A stretch of 64,000 nt of DNA, taken from contig JBEBUW010000001.1 in the NCBI GenBank assembly GCA_040393065.1, positions 1-64,000 on the forward strand, given 5' to 3'. The notes below the pieces were generated by a model. That model was not told the DNA's origin, did no database searches, and worked only from the letters and a program-made list of their open reading frames with translations. Positions within the stretch are counted from its first letter, which is position 1; every line of letters begins with the position of its first letter. The DNA is from JACCWM01 sp040393065. Lineage in GTDB: Bacteria > Myxococcota_A > Bradymonadia > Bradymonadales > Bradymonadaceae. The position numbers were made by a program, and so were the translations under genes. Shown here one piece after another: positions 44,388-55,000 of this stretch.

Positions 44388-45030
44388 TACCAGAATGCAG
44401 AAATTCAGGCGGGATGGGCTGCCTGCGGTGTTTTTGTGCAGAATGCATTTTTTTGGGGGGTGATGCCGGGTCACCCCGTGTTTTTGCGGAAAGTGACAAC
44501 CGATGTTTTTGGACCGGGCATCGACTTGTTTGGGCCGTTGAGCCGTGCAAGTGGACCGGGCATCGACTTTTTTGGGTCGTTGAGCCGTGCAAGTGGACCG
44601 GGCATCGACTTTTTTGGGTCATTGGGTTGTGCAAGTGGACCGGGCATCGACTTTTTTGGGCCGTTGGGCCGTGCAAGTGGACCGGGCATCGACTTTTCTG
44701 GGTCGTTGAGCCGTGCAAGTAGACCGGGCATCTACTTTTCTGGGTCGTTAAGCCGTGCAAGTGGACCGGGCATCGACTTGCGTTAAAACGCACAAATGAA
44801 TTTTTTGAGGGGTGATGGGGCATCGACTCGTGAATTTGTGAAATCACGTGTTTTTGGCGGGATTTTGCAGGCGGGGCGTTCGGTGGAAGTTCTGCGTGGA
44901 GAACCGATTGTAAAATTTTGGCGGGTTTTGTGTTGTCGGGGCCGGCTAGTTGTGAAATTCTGTAAAGCAACTGATGAATGAATATCTCCTGCGAAAGCAT
45001 TTTTCCGGGACCAGCCTGACGATGAATATC
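44388..45030. other. Intergenic region holding a 42-bp array
   Basis: 643 bp without a supported gene. The array at 44513-44782 dominates. The frames across it are open on both strands only because 42 is a multiple of three. Confidence 0.7.
44513..44782. repeat. Perfectly spaced 42-bp tandem array
   Basis: ACCGGGCATC blocks begin at 44513, 44555, 44597, 44639, 44681, 44723 and 44765, every interval exactly 42 bp. Units share ACCGGGCATCGACTTTT and GAGCCGTGCAAGTGG with a few substitutions, so there are six full units and a partial seventh. No spacer sequences, so not CRISPR. Confidence 0.95.
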
Positions 45031-48000
45031 ATGTCAAAAATAGCGAATTCTGTTCTATCGTTTACAGCTCCTTTCTTATGCATCGTGGCGCTTCTGGGCA
45101 TGTTGCAGGCCTGCGGGGAAACGGTACCGGAGAACACCCGAGACAATGGCGGGCAGGATGTTTCACTCCGGGAGGATGTGGGCGAGGAGGATGTTTCGGA
45201 TGTTTCGGATGTGGAATGGGAGGATGTTGGCGAGGAGGATGTGGGGCTGGATGTTGGGCCCGGGGAGGAGGACACGGGCCCCAAGCACGTGGTGCATGCG
45301 GATTATGTGCTGTGCGCCTCGGATATGAACTGTCCGATCAACGGCTCGGTGTGTGTGAAGTATGTGCCCTTGAACCGTCCGGATGTGGACGGGGTAGAAG
45401 AGGTTTTGTTGAGCGATTTGTTGGACGATGTGCCGGCCGGGCAGGGCGTGTGCAGCCAGGTGTGCAGCAGTGATCCGACGGTGTGTGCGACGGTGATGTG
45501 GCCGGATGAGCGGGGGCAGAATCAGGCGTCGTCGTGTGTGGTCGTGGCGGTCGGCGCCGCGCCGTATGTGCTGGAATCGCTCGATCCGTTTGAGGCGGTG
45601 GTGGACCTGGAAGAGATGGCGGCCGGGCAGGCCTTTGGCGCGCTGTGTATGCCGCCGTTCGGGCTTTCGGCCGAGCGTCCGGCGAGTTTTTGCGAGAGCT
45701 GTCAGGGGCCACAGGGCTGCGGGGAAAATAGTTCGTGTTTCAATCTGTTGACGGGCGCCGTGCGCGTGGATGCCGCAGAGGTCGGGCAGTCGTTCTGTCT
45801 GCAGCACTGCCAGGAGTCGCTGGACTGTCCGCTTGGTTTTTCGTGTGAGGAGGTCGGAGAGGAAAACGGTGTGTGCGTGCCGGTTTCGGGAACTTGCTCC
45901 GGGTGCATCGACCGGGACGGCGACGGCGTGGGCACGGGGCACTGTGGGCCGGCCAGTGCGCGGCAGACCGGGTATGACTGCGATGATGGCAATGCGGAAA
46001 TCTATTTTGATGCGAGTGATTTGTATCATTCGTTTCCAGATAAGTGCGGCGCGTTTGATTATAACTGCGACGGTTTGCGCGATGACGAGCAGATGATTGG
46101 CAGTGAAAAGTGGGGCGGCGAGCATTGCACGGCGTGCGGGGATACTTGTGCGGGACCGGCGATTGGCGGCGCGCTGCGGTGCGTGCGTGACGAGGCAGCG
46201 CAGCCGATCTGTTCGGTGGGCTGTGAGGCCGGGCGCGCAAACTGCGACGGGGACTGGGAAAATGGCTGCGAGGTTGCCAAACAAGATGCGGCCTATCAGT
46301 TCTGGCAGGATGCGGACGGGGATGGTTTCGGGGACGATGCGCTGGGGCCGCAGTTTTTCTGCAGCTTTGAGGCGGCAGCTCTGGTGCTGACCAATCCCGT
46401 GCAGCAGGGCGGCGACTGCGATGATTCGGATAAAACCAGGTATCCGGGCGCGCCTGAGATTTGTAATGGCAAGGTCAATAATTGCTCGGCCAGTGATGAG
46501 AGTGCGGCCTCGGGTGAGCTGAATGGTCAGCAGGTGACGGTGGGCGACAACTGCATCGTGCCGGGTGTGCACGGGGTGTGTGCGGCCGGGCAGGCGGCCT
46601 GCGGTGAGCAAGGCGGGCAGTGGGGGATGTACTGCGAGCAGGTGGTTTTTCCGGCGGCCTATGAAACATGCAACGGGCTGGATGATACGTGCAGCGGCGT
46701 GGTCGATGAGGATGTAAACGGCGATGTGCGCGGTGCCGATGGCACAGAAAAAGTCGGGGACGCGTGTAATACGGACCTGCAGGGTGAGTGCAAAAACGGT
46801 GGCAAGGTGTGTGTGGCGACCGGCACGGGCGTGGCGGTGGCGTTGAGCTGTGCGCAGACGGTTTTCCCGACGCTGGAGGCGCCCGGATTTGATGGTGTGG
46901 ATAACAGCTGTGACGGGTTTGACCGGTATGCGCGCCCGGATGGTACGGCGCACGCGGTCTTTGTGCGGCCGGCGGCCGGACTTTCGCTGGGCGAGGCGAT
47001 TGCCGAGGCTGCGGATTCGGCAACCTGCGCGCTGACGGTGCCGACGCTTCCGAGTCCGACGACGGTGCGGTGCGATGTGTTTGTGCAGGAGTCCACCTCG
47101 CACATCGCGCCGTCGACCGTTGAGTTGCGGGAGGGGATTGATGTTTACGGCGGGTTTTTGGCGAGTTTTGCGACCTGGCGGGTGGGAGATGCGTTTGTGG
47201 CGCCGAGTTATTCGGGCATGAATCCGGCGAGCCATGTCACGGTGCAGGCTCCGGGGGATGGCGGCCAGGTGGTGGGTGTGAAGGGGGATGGAATTCAGCT
47301 TCCGACGCATATTTATGGTGTGAAATTCGTAACGCAGCCGGTGAATATGAGCGGCGCGAATCGTTTTTGCTCGGCCAATATCGGGATGGCGTGTCGGGGC
47401 TGTGAGGGGGTGCGGCTTAAGCAGGTGCATGTCGAGGCGGAGGCTGCCGGGCCGGGGCAAAATGGTGCGCATGGAAGTGATGGGCGGGCTGGCGGAAATG
47501 GATGGATTCGCAAGGTTCTTTCATTCAATTTGACCCCTGATTTTTGCAGCTATGGAGGGACAGGAAATAGCGGTCATCGCGGAGGCAATTCTGGTTTGTG
47601 TGGCCGCCCTGTAAACACCAATAATTGGCAAGATGGAGAAAAGGGACACGGGCCTCGTGGGGGAGCTAATGGGCACTCCAATGGGAAACATGGCAGCGAT
47701 GGAGGTGGAGGTGTGGCCAGTGCACAGCCTGCTTCGAAGACGACGTACGGTGTGATTACGGACTGGCTTACGATTCCCTGCGAACGCAACCATGACGGTG
47801 CGCAAAATACGGCAAATCATGGTAGTGGCGGAGGAGGCTCTTACGTCAAAACTTACAAGCCTTCGGAATTCGAGGCAGCTGCGGGCGGTGGCGGTGGCGA
47901 AGCGGGTAATCCCGGGCTGGGAGGCGCGGCTGGCGGTGCTTCGATAGGCTTTTTTCTGGTGAATACGCAGGGCGGGATTGAAATGGATGGTGTGCATTTC

Positions 48001-48414
48001 AAATCGGGCACGGCCGGCGATGGCGGCAATGGCGGCAATGGCGGCAATGGCAATCATGGAGGCGCCCGGGGCAGTAACAGCAATGTACATGGAGGCCACG
48101 GCGGACACGGTGCCGGCGGCAATGGCGGCAACGCCGGAAACGGCGGTGCTTCGATTGCTTTTGTGCGCCACAACGCGACGGTGGGCCGGATTCAGCAAGA
48201 GAGCTTTGTCGCGGGAACGGCTGGATCCGCGAGTAATACGGTTGGGAGTCGGGGGCTCGGGTACACCGGAAGTTCGTCCACGCGTGATGGAGGACATGGC
48301 AATGCCGGTAAGCCGGGGCTGAACGGGATTCGCTGCCAGGTGTTTGAGCAGACGGCTGCCAATGGCGGCGCTTCGTGGCCACTTACTTTCCGCATGGATG
48401 GTTGTGTGAACTGA
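45031..48414 (+). CDS. MopE-motif, glycine-rich surface lipoprotein 1
   Basis: 1127 aa. The ATG at 45031 is chosen because it gives a 28-residue lipoprotein signal (MSKIAN...LQAC) identical in length to the paralogue's. Then an Asp/Glu/Val-rich segment, Cys-rich domains (CASDMNCPINGSVC; CQGPQGCGENSSC), MopE-type Ca/metal motifs (DRDGDGVGTG...DCDDG near 294; DADGDGFGDD...DCDDSD near 427), and CNGLDDTCSGVVDEDVNGD near 546. From about 806 the chain is Gly/Asn-rich (GGNGGNGGNG, GGHGGHGAGGNGGNAGNGG) and ends with GGASWPLTF. Probably an outer-membrane-anchored, metal-binding surface fibre. Tandem duplicate of the next gene. Confidence 0.85.
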   Translation: MSKIANSVLSFTAPFLCIVALLGMLQACGETVPENTRDNGGQDVSLREDVGEEDVSDVSDVEWEDVGEEDVGLDVGPGEEDTGPKHVVHADYVLCASDMNCPINGSVCVKYVPLNRPDVDGVEEVLLSDLLDDVPAGQGVCSQVCSSDPTVCATVMWPDERGQNQASSCVVVAVGAAPYVLESLDPFEAVVDLEEMAAGQAFGALCMPPFGLSAERPASFCESCQGPQGCGENSSCFNLLTGAVRVDAAEVGQSFCLQHCQESLDCPLGFSCEEVGEENGVCVPVSGTCSGCIDRDGDGVGTGHCGPASARQTGYDCDDGNAEIYFDASDLYHSFPDKCGAFDYNCDGLRDDEQMIGSEKWGGEHCTACGDTCAGPAIGGALRCVRDEAAQPICSVGCEAGRANCDGDWENGCEVAKQDAAYQFWQDADGDGFGDDALGPQFFCSFEAAALVLTNPVQQGGDCDDSDKTRYPGAPEICNGKVNNCSASDESAASGELNGQQVTVGDNCIVPGVHGVCAAGQAACGEQGGQWGMYCEQVVFPAAYETCNGLDDTCSGVVDEDVNGDVRGADGTEKVGDACNTDLQGECKNGGKVCVATGTGVAVALSCAQTVFPTLEAPGFDGVDNSCDGFDRYARPDGTAHAVFVRPAAGLSLGEAIAEAADSATCALTVPTLPSPTTVRCDVFVQESTSHIAPSTVELREGIDVYGGFLASFATWRVGDAFVAPSYSGMNPASHVTVQAPGDGGQVVGVKGDGIQLPTHIYGVKFVTQPVNMSGANRFCSANIGMACRGCEGVRLKQVHVEAEAAGPGQNGAHGSDGRAGGNGWIRKVLSFNLTPDFCSYGGTGNSGHRGGNSGLCGRPVNTNNWQDGEKGHGPRGGANGHSNGKHGSDGGGGVASAQPASKTTYGVITDWLTIPCERNHDGAQNTANHGSGGGGSYVKTYKPSEFEAAAGGGGGEAGNPGLGGAAGGASIGFFLVNTQGGIEMDGVHFKSGTAGDGGNGGNGGNGNHGGARGSNSNVHGGHGGHGAGGNGGNAGNGGASIAFVRHNATVGRIQQESFVAGTAGSASNTVGSRGLGYTGSSSTRDGGHGNAGKPGLNGIRCQVFEQTAANGGASWPLTFRMDGCVN

Positions 48415-48582
48415 CGCCTGGTTTACGGGTAGAGAGTCGGAGGAGTCATAAAATTAACCAGATACCAACTTGCCTGGATTGATTGATTGTCCGGGATGAT
48501 GGCTTGTGAATATCTGTCAGGCAACGCGTAGAGTAAACTTCATGGCTTTGCTGTGCCAGGAACATATCCCCGAAGAGTAATC

Positions 48583-51500
48583 ATGCTTAAAATAGTCGCT
48601 CCCATTGTATCGTCTGGATTCCGGGTTTTGTTGATTGTCGGGCTCTGGGCGATGTTGCAGGCCTGCGGGGAAACGGTACCGGAGAACGTCCGGGGAGATG
48701 TCGGAGTGGATGTTTCGCTCCGGGAGGATGCGGGCGAGGAGGATGTTTCCGATGATCCGCCGGATGTTGGGGAGGATGTTGGTCTGGATGTCGGGTCAGA
48801 CGACGTCGATGCGGGGCCGAAGCATGTGGTGCATGCGGATTATGTGCTGTGCGCCTCGGATATGAACTGTCCGATCAACGGCTCGGTGTGCGTGAAGTAT
48901 GTGCCCTTGAACCGGCCGGATATGGACGGGGTGGAAGAGGTTTTGCTGAGCGATTTGTTGGACGACGTGCCGGCCGGCCAGGGCGTATGCAGCCAGGTGT
49001 GCAGCAGTGATCCGACGGTGTGCGCGACGGTGACGTGGCCGGATGAGCGCGGGCAGGCGCAGGCATCGTCGTGTGTGGTCGTGGCGGTAGGTGCGGCGCC
49101 GTATGTGCTGGAGTTGGATGAGTCGTTTGCGGCCGTGGTGGACCTGGAAGAGATGGCGGCCGGGCAGGCGTTCGGTGCGCTGTGTATGCCGCCGTTCGGG
49201 CTTTCGGCCGAGCGTCCGGCCAGTTTTTGCGAGAGCTGTCAGGGGCCACAGGGCTGCGGGGAAAATAGCTCGTGTTTTAATCTGTTGACCGGCGCCGTGC
49301 GGGTGGATGCTGCCGAGGTCGGGCAGTCGTTCTGTCTGCAGCACTGCGAGGAGTCGGTGGACTGTCCGCTGGGTTTTTCGTGTGAGGAGGTCGGGCAGGA
49401 AAGCGGTGTGTGCGTGCCGGTTTCGGGAACTTGCTCCGGGTGCATCGACCGGGACGGCGACGGCGTGGGCACGGGGCACTGTGGGCCGGCCAGTGCGCGG
49501 CAGACCGGGTATGACTGCGATGATGGCAATGCGGAAATCTATTTTGATGCGAGTGATTTGTATCATTCGTTTCCAGATAAGTGCGGCGCGTTTGATTATA
49601 ACTGCGACGGTTTGCGCGATGACGAGCAGATGATTGGCAGTGAAAAGTGGGGCGGCGAGCATTGCACGGCGTGCGGGGATACTTGTGCGGGACCGGCGAT
49701 TGGCGGCGCGCTGCGGTGCGTGCGTGACGAGGCAGCGCAGCCGATCTGTTCGGTGGGCTGTGAGGCCGGGCGCGCAAACTGCGACGGGGACTGGGAAAAT
49801 GGCTGCGAGGTTGCCAAACAAGATGCGGCCTATCAGTTCTGGCAGGATGCGGACGCGGACGGGTTCGGAGACGATGCGCTGGGGCCGCAGTTTTTCTGCA
49901 GCTTTGAGGCGGCGACTCTGGTGCTGACCAACCCCGTGCAGCAGGGCGGCGACTGCGATGATTCGGATCAGACAACGTATCCGGGTGCGCCTGAGATTTG
50001 TAATGGCAAGGTCAATAATTGCTCTGCCAGCGACGAGAGTGCGGCGCGCGGTGAGCTGGAGGGTCAGCAGGTGACGGTGGGCGATAACTGCATCGTGCCG
50101 GGCGTGCATGGCGTGTGCGCGGCCGGGCAGGCGGCCTGTGGAGAGCAAGCGGGGCAGTGGGGGATGTTCTGCGAGCAGGTGGTTTTTCCGGCGGCTTTTG
50201 AGACGTGCAACGGGCTGGATGATACGTGCAGCGGCGTGGTCGATGAGGATGTAAACGGCGATGTGCGCGGTGCCGATGGCACAGAAAAAGTCGGGGACGC
50301 GTGTAATACGGACCTGCAGGGTGAGTGCAAAAACGGTGGCAAGGTGTGTGTGGCGACCGGCACGGGCGTGGCGGTGGCGTTGAGCTGTGCGCAGACGGTT
50401 TTCCCGACGCTGGAGGCGCCCGGATTTGATGGTGTGGACAACAGCTGTGACGGGTTTGACCGGTATGCGCGCCCGGATGGCACGGCGCACGCGGTGTTTG
50501 TGCGGCCGGCGGCCGGGCTTTCGCTGGGCGAGGCGATTGCCGAGGCTGCGGATTCGGCAACCTGTGCGCTGACGGTGCCGACGCTTCCGAGTCCGACGAC
50601 GGTGCGGTGCGATGTTTTCGTGCAGGCATCGAACTCGCATGTGGCGCTCTCAACGGTCGAGTTGCGTGAGGGGATTGATATTTACGGTGGTTTTTTGGCG
50701 AGTTTTGCGACCTGGCGGGTGGGAGATGCGTTTGTGGCACCGAATTATTCGGTAGCAAGTCCGGCGAGCAGCGTTGTTGTGAATGCACCCCAGGATGGTG
50801 GCCAGGTGATTGGTGTGAAGGGCGATTGGATTCAGGAGCCGACGCATATTTATGGCGTGAAATTCGTAACACAGCCGGTGAATATGGGCGGGGCGAGTCG
50901 CTTTTGCTCGGCCAATATCGGGATGGCTTGCCGAAAGTGCGAGGGCGTGCGGCTCAAGCAGGTGCATGTCGAGGCGGGAGCTGCCGGGCCGGGAAAAGAT
51001 GGTGCGTCCGGTAATCACGGTCGGGACGGGAACAATGGAATCACTTTCTCCCATTCTGGGGGATTAACGAATACCACTTGTGGACAAGGCGGAGCCGGTG
51101 GAAACGGGGTGAATCATGGCGGCAATGTGGGGCAGTGCGGAGATACATCGGTGCCCTTGCGTTTTGGCTGGCCCGGAGTTGGCTCGATACCCGGAGACGG
51201 GGGAGTCATTGGGTCCGGTAACGGAAGCTCGAATTCTAATGGAAAAAACGGCGGCGGGGGGAAAGCCGTTGCGCAACCACCATCCAATGGCGTTCATGGT
51301 GTGATGGATAGCTGGTTGTCGAGCCCATGTATGTCTAACCTGGATGGCGCGCAGGGAGCAGAGAATGATGGCAGCGGTGGTGGGGGGGCGTGGCTGTTTT
51401 ATTCGTCAACTCTTGGAGGTCAGTACGCCGTAGGAGGAACTGGTGGGGGAGGTGGTGAGGGCGGTAGGCCTGGAAAAGGTGGTGGCATTGGCGCGCCCTC

Positions 51501-51975
51501 CATTGGTTTTTTTCTGTTGAATACACAGGGGGGCATTGAACTGGACGGCGTACGATTTAGCTCCGGTCGTGGTGGTGACGGTGGCAACGGAGGCAGCGGC
51601 GGAGATGGCGGAATGGGAGGTCATCGAGGTGAGCCTTCTGTTGATCAACATAACGGCGGCAGCGGTGGGCACGGAGCCGGTGGCAACGGTGGCAATGCCG
51701 GAAATGGCGGCGCTTCCATCGCTTTCTTACGTCATAATGCAACCGTTGGTGCGATTCAGGGAGAAACCTTTGTCCCCGGTCAGGGCGGTTGGGCCGGTAT
51801 GCCGGGCAATGGTGGCGAAGGTTTTAAGGTAGAAGGTCAGATCTTGCGCAACGGTGAGGATGGCCATGCCGGTTCGCCGGGATTGGAAGGAGTGAGTTGC
51901 AGTAGTTTTGAGCAAATTCCGGCGAATGGTGGCGGGAGCTGGCCGCTTCATTTTCGGCAGGCAGGCTGTCAATAA
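48583..51975 (+). CDS. MopE-motif, glycine-rich surface lipoprotein 2
   Basis: 1130 aa; start at 48583 (MLKIVAPIVSSG...LQAC, lipobox Cys28) with GAAGAG upstream. Same architecture as the gene at 45031-48414. The central domains are almost identical at the DNA level: about 445 bases (near 49412-49855) match 45874-46318 without a difference, including silent sites. The signal region and the Gly-rich tail differ strongly (GRGGDGGNGGSGGDGGMGGHRGE). This is the pattern of recent duplication or gene conversion with selection for divergent tails. 168 bp separate the two genes. Confidence 0.85.
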   Translation: MLKIVAPIVSSGFRVLLIVGLWAMLQACGETVPENVRGDVGVDVSLREDAGEEDVSDDPPDVGEDVGLDVGSDDVDAGPKHVVHADYVLCASDMNCPINGSVCVKYVPLNRPDMDGVEEVLLSDLLDDVPAGQGVCSQVCSSDPTVCATVTWPDERGQAQASSCVVVAVGAAPYVLELDESFAAVVDLEEMAAGQAFGALCMPPFGLSAERPASFCESCQGPQGCGENSSCFNLLTGAVRVDAAEVGQSFCLQHCEESVDCPLGFSCEEVGQESGVCVPVSGTCSGCIDRDGDGVGTGHCGPASARQTGYDCDDGNAEIYFDASDLYHSFPDKCGAFDYNCDGLRDDEQMIGSEKWGGEHCTACGDTCAGPAIGGALRCVRDEAAQPICSVGCEAGRANCDGDWENGCEVAKQDAAYQFWQDADADGFGDDALGPQFFCSFEAATLVLTNPVQQGGDCDDSDQTTYPGAPEICNGKVNNCSASDESAARGELEGQQVTVGDNCIVPGVHGVCAAGQAACGEQAGQWGMFCEQVVFPAAFETCNGLDDTCSGVVDEDVNGDVRGADGTEKVGDACNTDLQGECKNGGKVCVATGTGVAVALSCAQTVFPTLEAPGFDGVDNSCDGFDRYARPDGTAHAVFVRPAAGLSLGEAIAEAADSATCALTVPTLPSPTTVRCDVFVQASNSHVALSTVELREGIDIYGGFLASFATWRVGDAFVAPNYSVASPASSVVVNAPQDGGQVIGVKGDWIQEPTHIYGVKFVTQPVNMGGASRFCSANIGMACRKCEGVRLKQVHVEAGAAGPGKDGASGNHGRDGNNGITFSHSGGLTNTTCGQGGAGGNGVNHGGNVGQCGDTSVPLRFGWPGVGSIPGDGGVIGSGNGSSNSNGKNGGGGKAVAQPPSNGVHGVMDSWLSSPCMSNLDGAQGAENDGSGGGGAWLFYSSTLGGQYAVGGTGGGGGEGGRPGKGGGIGAPSIGFFLLNTQGGIELDGVRFSSGRGGDGGNGGSGGDGGMGGHRGEPSVDQHNGGSGGHGAGGNGGNAGNGGASIAFLRHNATVGAIQGETFVPGQGGWAGMPGNGGEGFKVEGQILRNGEDGHAGSPGLEGVSCSSFEQIPANGGGSWPLHFRQAGCQ

Positions 51976-52035
51976 GGGATGGATAGTATCTAACATTGAG
52001 TGTTTATTAATGGCGCTCCTATGCACGGTTACGGT

Positions 52036-55000
52036 ATGAACAGAAAGAAACGACGTGTAAATTTTGCCGAAACACAACGACGATGGTTGGTATCAGCGTG
52101 TTTTCTGGGCGTAATTTTTTCGGTATCGGCCTGCTCTGATCCGGAAAAAGCGTCCTACGATCCGCTGACGAAAACTCCTGTAGAAACGCCGGAGCGTCGT
52201 GCGCTGAAGTTGGAATCGACGTCAGCCTGCGCCATCGACGATGACTGTGCGGAGGGGTTGTTCTGTTTTCAGCAGAACTGCGCGCTGGTTTGCACCACCG
52301 ATTCGGAGTGCGGCAGCGGCGAGACGTGCTCGCCGCGCGGACGCTGCTCGGGTGAGGAGGGAGCTGTAGAGGTTGCGCATAGCCTGCCGGAGTTGCGGGT
52401 TTTGTCGTATCCCGAGACGATTCGCGTGGTCGGAGCCGGCGAAGAAACCGTGACCTTTGATTTTGGCCTGAATAAGAATATGCCGGCCGAGGGCGTCGCG
52501 TATCGCGTGGAAAGAAGCGACGGCCTGGGCGATCCCGCGCGCATTTACCATGCAACCGGCACCAATACGTTTCGCGTAACGGTGGAATCCGGCGCAGCCA
52601 AAGCAGGCTCGCCGGTATTGTTGCGCGTCATCAGTGCGATTGGAGATTTTGAACTACTTCTGCAGCCGGATGCGGAATTTGAAGGCGCGTGGGGCGGAAC
52701 GATTTCGGTCGATAATCTAGGCAGCACGCAAAAGTTCGAGCTGGCGGCGTATATCCTGGGCGAGGATGTCAATGCGCTGAGCATGGTGTTGCCGGTGGAT
52801 TCGGGCACGCTGTTTTCGCCTCGCGACCACCATGATCCGGCGCGTGACTATGAACGTGTTGCGCTGCAATACGACGCGCAATTGAATGTTTATCAGGCGG
52901 TTTTTGTCCACGAATATCGTTTTGAAGGCAGTCTTTTTGGAGAGCTTCGCGCGCGTCAGGTCGAGCGGACGTTGCGCTTTGATTTTGATGCCGACCGGTT
53001 AAAAGCCGGGCATCTGGAAGGGCGTGTTACGGATCTGTGGCGCGGCCTGTATGACGGCCAGCGGACTTCGGGCGCGCGGGAAGTCGGCACGGTTCGCTAT
53101 GACGGCAGCTTCGAGTTAAGCCGCGTGGGCGGGCTGCCGCGTGCGGCAACGGATTTTGTGGTGGGCGAGTCGACGGCTCCTCAGCCGGGGCTGATTGAGC
53201 GTGGCAAGCTGGATTTGTGCACGAACGCTTCGTTTGCGGTGAGCGATGTGCAGGAAGGTTCCCAGACCTGGTCGTGTGCCGGGATTGCGTCGGTTGAGGC
53301 ATTTCGCCAGGCGTCGCCCGGGGTTCGCGCAAGCTGCGCTCTGAGCGTTGCCCGCGCCGCCATCGAGGGTGAAACCACCTCTGCACAGCTTGCCAAATTT
53401 TTTGCCGAAGAAGGCGGCGCGCAGGCGGTGAGTTTTGAGCAGTTTTTGCAGGCCTGCGCGGATGATTCCGATGATCTGTGCCAGCCGTCCGCTCAGGCGC
53501 TGTGTGGATATCAGCTTGTTTCGTACGCCGCGGAGAGTGTGTATCGCAGCAATCTGGACAACGACGGCGGGCGGGCCGATGCGCTGCTTTCGGAGCTGAT
53601 GATTGCGCTGGGCGAGATGTCCGGCGAAGCGTTCATCGCGCGTCAGTTGGGAGCTTTTTACAACGACCTGGCGCTGCGCAAGCAGTGGCTGCAAAACCAG
53701 ACGGCGCCCGCGCTGTTTCTCGATGCCGTAGAAAGCGCCAACGTGGCGCTGCTGGAAGACTGGACCGCGCAGGTGCTGGATGTTCAGCACGAAGTATTTA
53801 CGCGTTTTTTCAGTCAGGATGTTCTGACGTTTTTGAGTCGTCCGCTCAATGGCGACGAGCCCAATGCGCGCCGTGCAAAACTGCTGGAAGAGGCAAGCAC
53901 GCTCTGGCGCGGCTACGCAGATGCGTTGATGCTGGCGGCGAGTCGTTGGAATGAGGTGGTGCGCGACTCCGGGCAGCGCACGATGCATGCCCGGCGCTTG
54001 CAGCAGCAGGCGCTGGAACTTTACCTGGTCATGGGAATGCTCCAGGATTTTGGCCGCATCACAGGCGCCAGCGGAACGACGTCGTCCGTGGTCGGTCTGG
54101 CGAGCAACTTTGGGCAGCTTACGGACAAGATCAATCGCTTGAACGCGTCGTTTGATGACACGGTGTTTGCGCGCGATGCGGAAGTGGTCGTCGCGCGTTC
54201 GTTGAATCCGCTGAGCGATAACAACAGCCTGCTCAGTGAGCGTCGCGACCATGCGCTGGCAACGGTCGCTGCGGCGCGCACGGCCATTGAGGGGATTCTC
54301 AACGAGGTGACAGTAGAAGCCTTGCAGGAAGCGGATTTGCGCACGCGCATCAACAACGAACGCCGCGTGTCGGCCAATCGCATCGCCGAGCTTTGCGGCT
54401 TGCCGGCAGGGTGTACGGAAACCGATTTGCTGGTGCGCCGCGAGTGCGTTGTCGTGGCAGCCGGTGAATGCGGCCTGCTCAACGCAGCCAATCCCGAGCT
54501 TGATTCGGCATTCGATCCGAGCCGGGTGGCCGCCTCCGAGGCCGGCCGCGCGATTTTGTCCGTCCTCGAAGCCTTCCACAATGTCGCCATCCAGGACGAC
54601 GAACTCGCCGGACACCTCGCCAAACTCGAACTGCAGTACGCTGATCTCGAAGCATTCAAAAACGACGTGGAAGACTGGAATCTCAAGCGTCTTGAGGGTG
54701 TCGATGAACTGCGTGTAGCTCTTGCGCAGATCGATACCATCCGCGATCAGCGCGTGCGCGACATTATGCAAAATCTCGATAGCCGCGCGCGCATGCGCAG
54801 CGAGCAAATCCGGGCCATGCAAAACCGTTTCGCAGAGTGGGATAAAATCCGCCGTGGCCAGATCGAATCAAGCTACCGCGGAAAGCTCGACGAACTCGCT
54901 GAACATCGCAAAGCCAATCTCGTGGAATCCGCCGGTGAGAAGACAGCCGCCGGGCTCATGGCGGCAGCCGAGGCGCTGCCCAAAACGGCGGGAGCTTCTA

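Noticed and set aside
44513..44782. CRISPR array
   Set aside because: Perfect tandem repeat with no spacers.
44974..45030. Earlier start of the first MopE lipoprotein
   Set aside because: The paralogue fixes a 28-residue signal peptide starting at the equivalent Met (45031).
45163..47472. Long frames antisense to the two MopE lipoprotein genes (also 48796-50640)
   Set aside because: They mirror the duplicated sense genes, have biased Arg/His content and no RBS; the sense genes have signal peptides and motifs.
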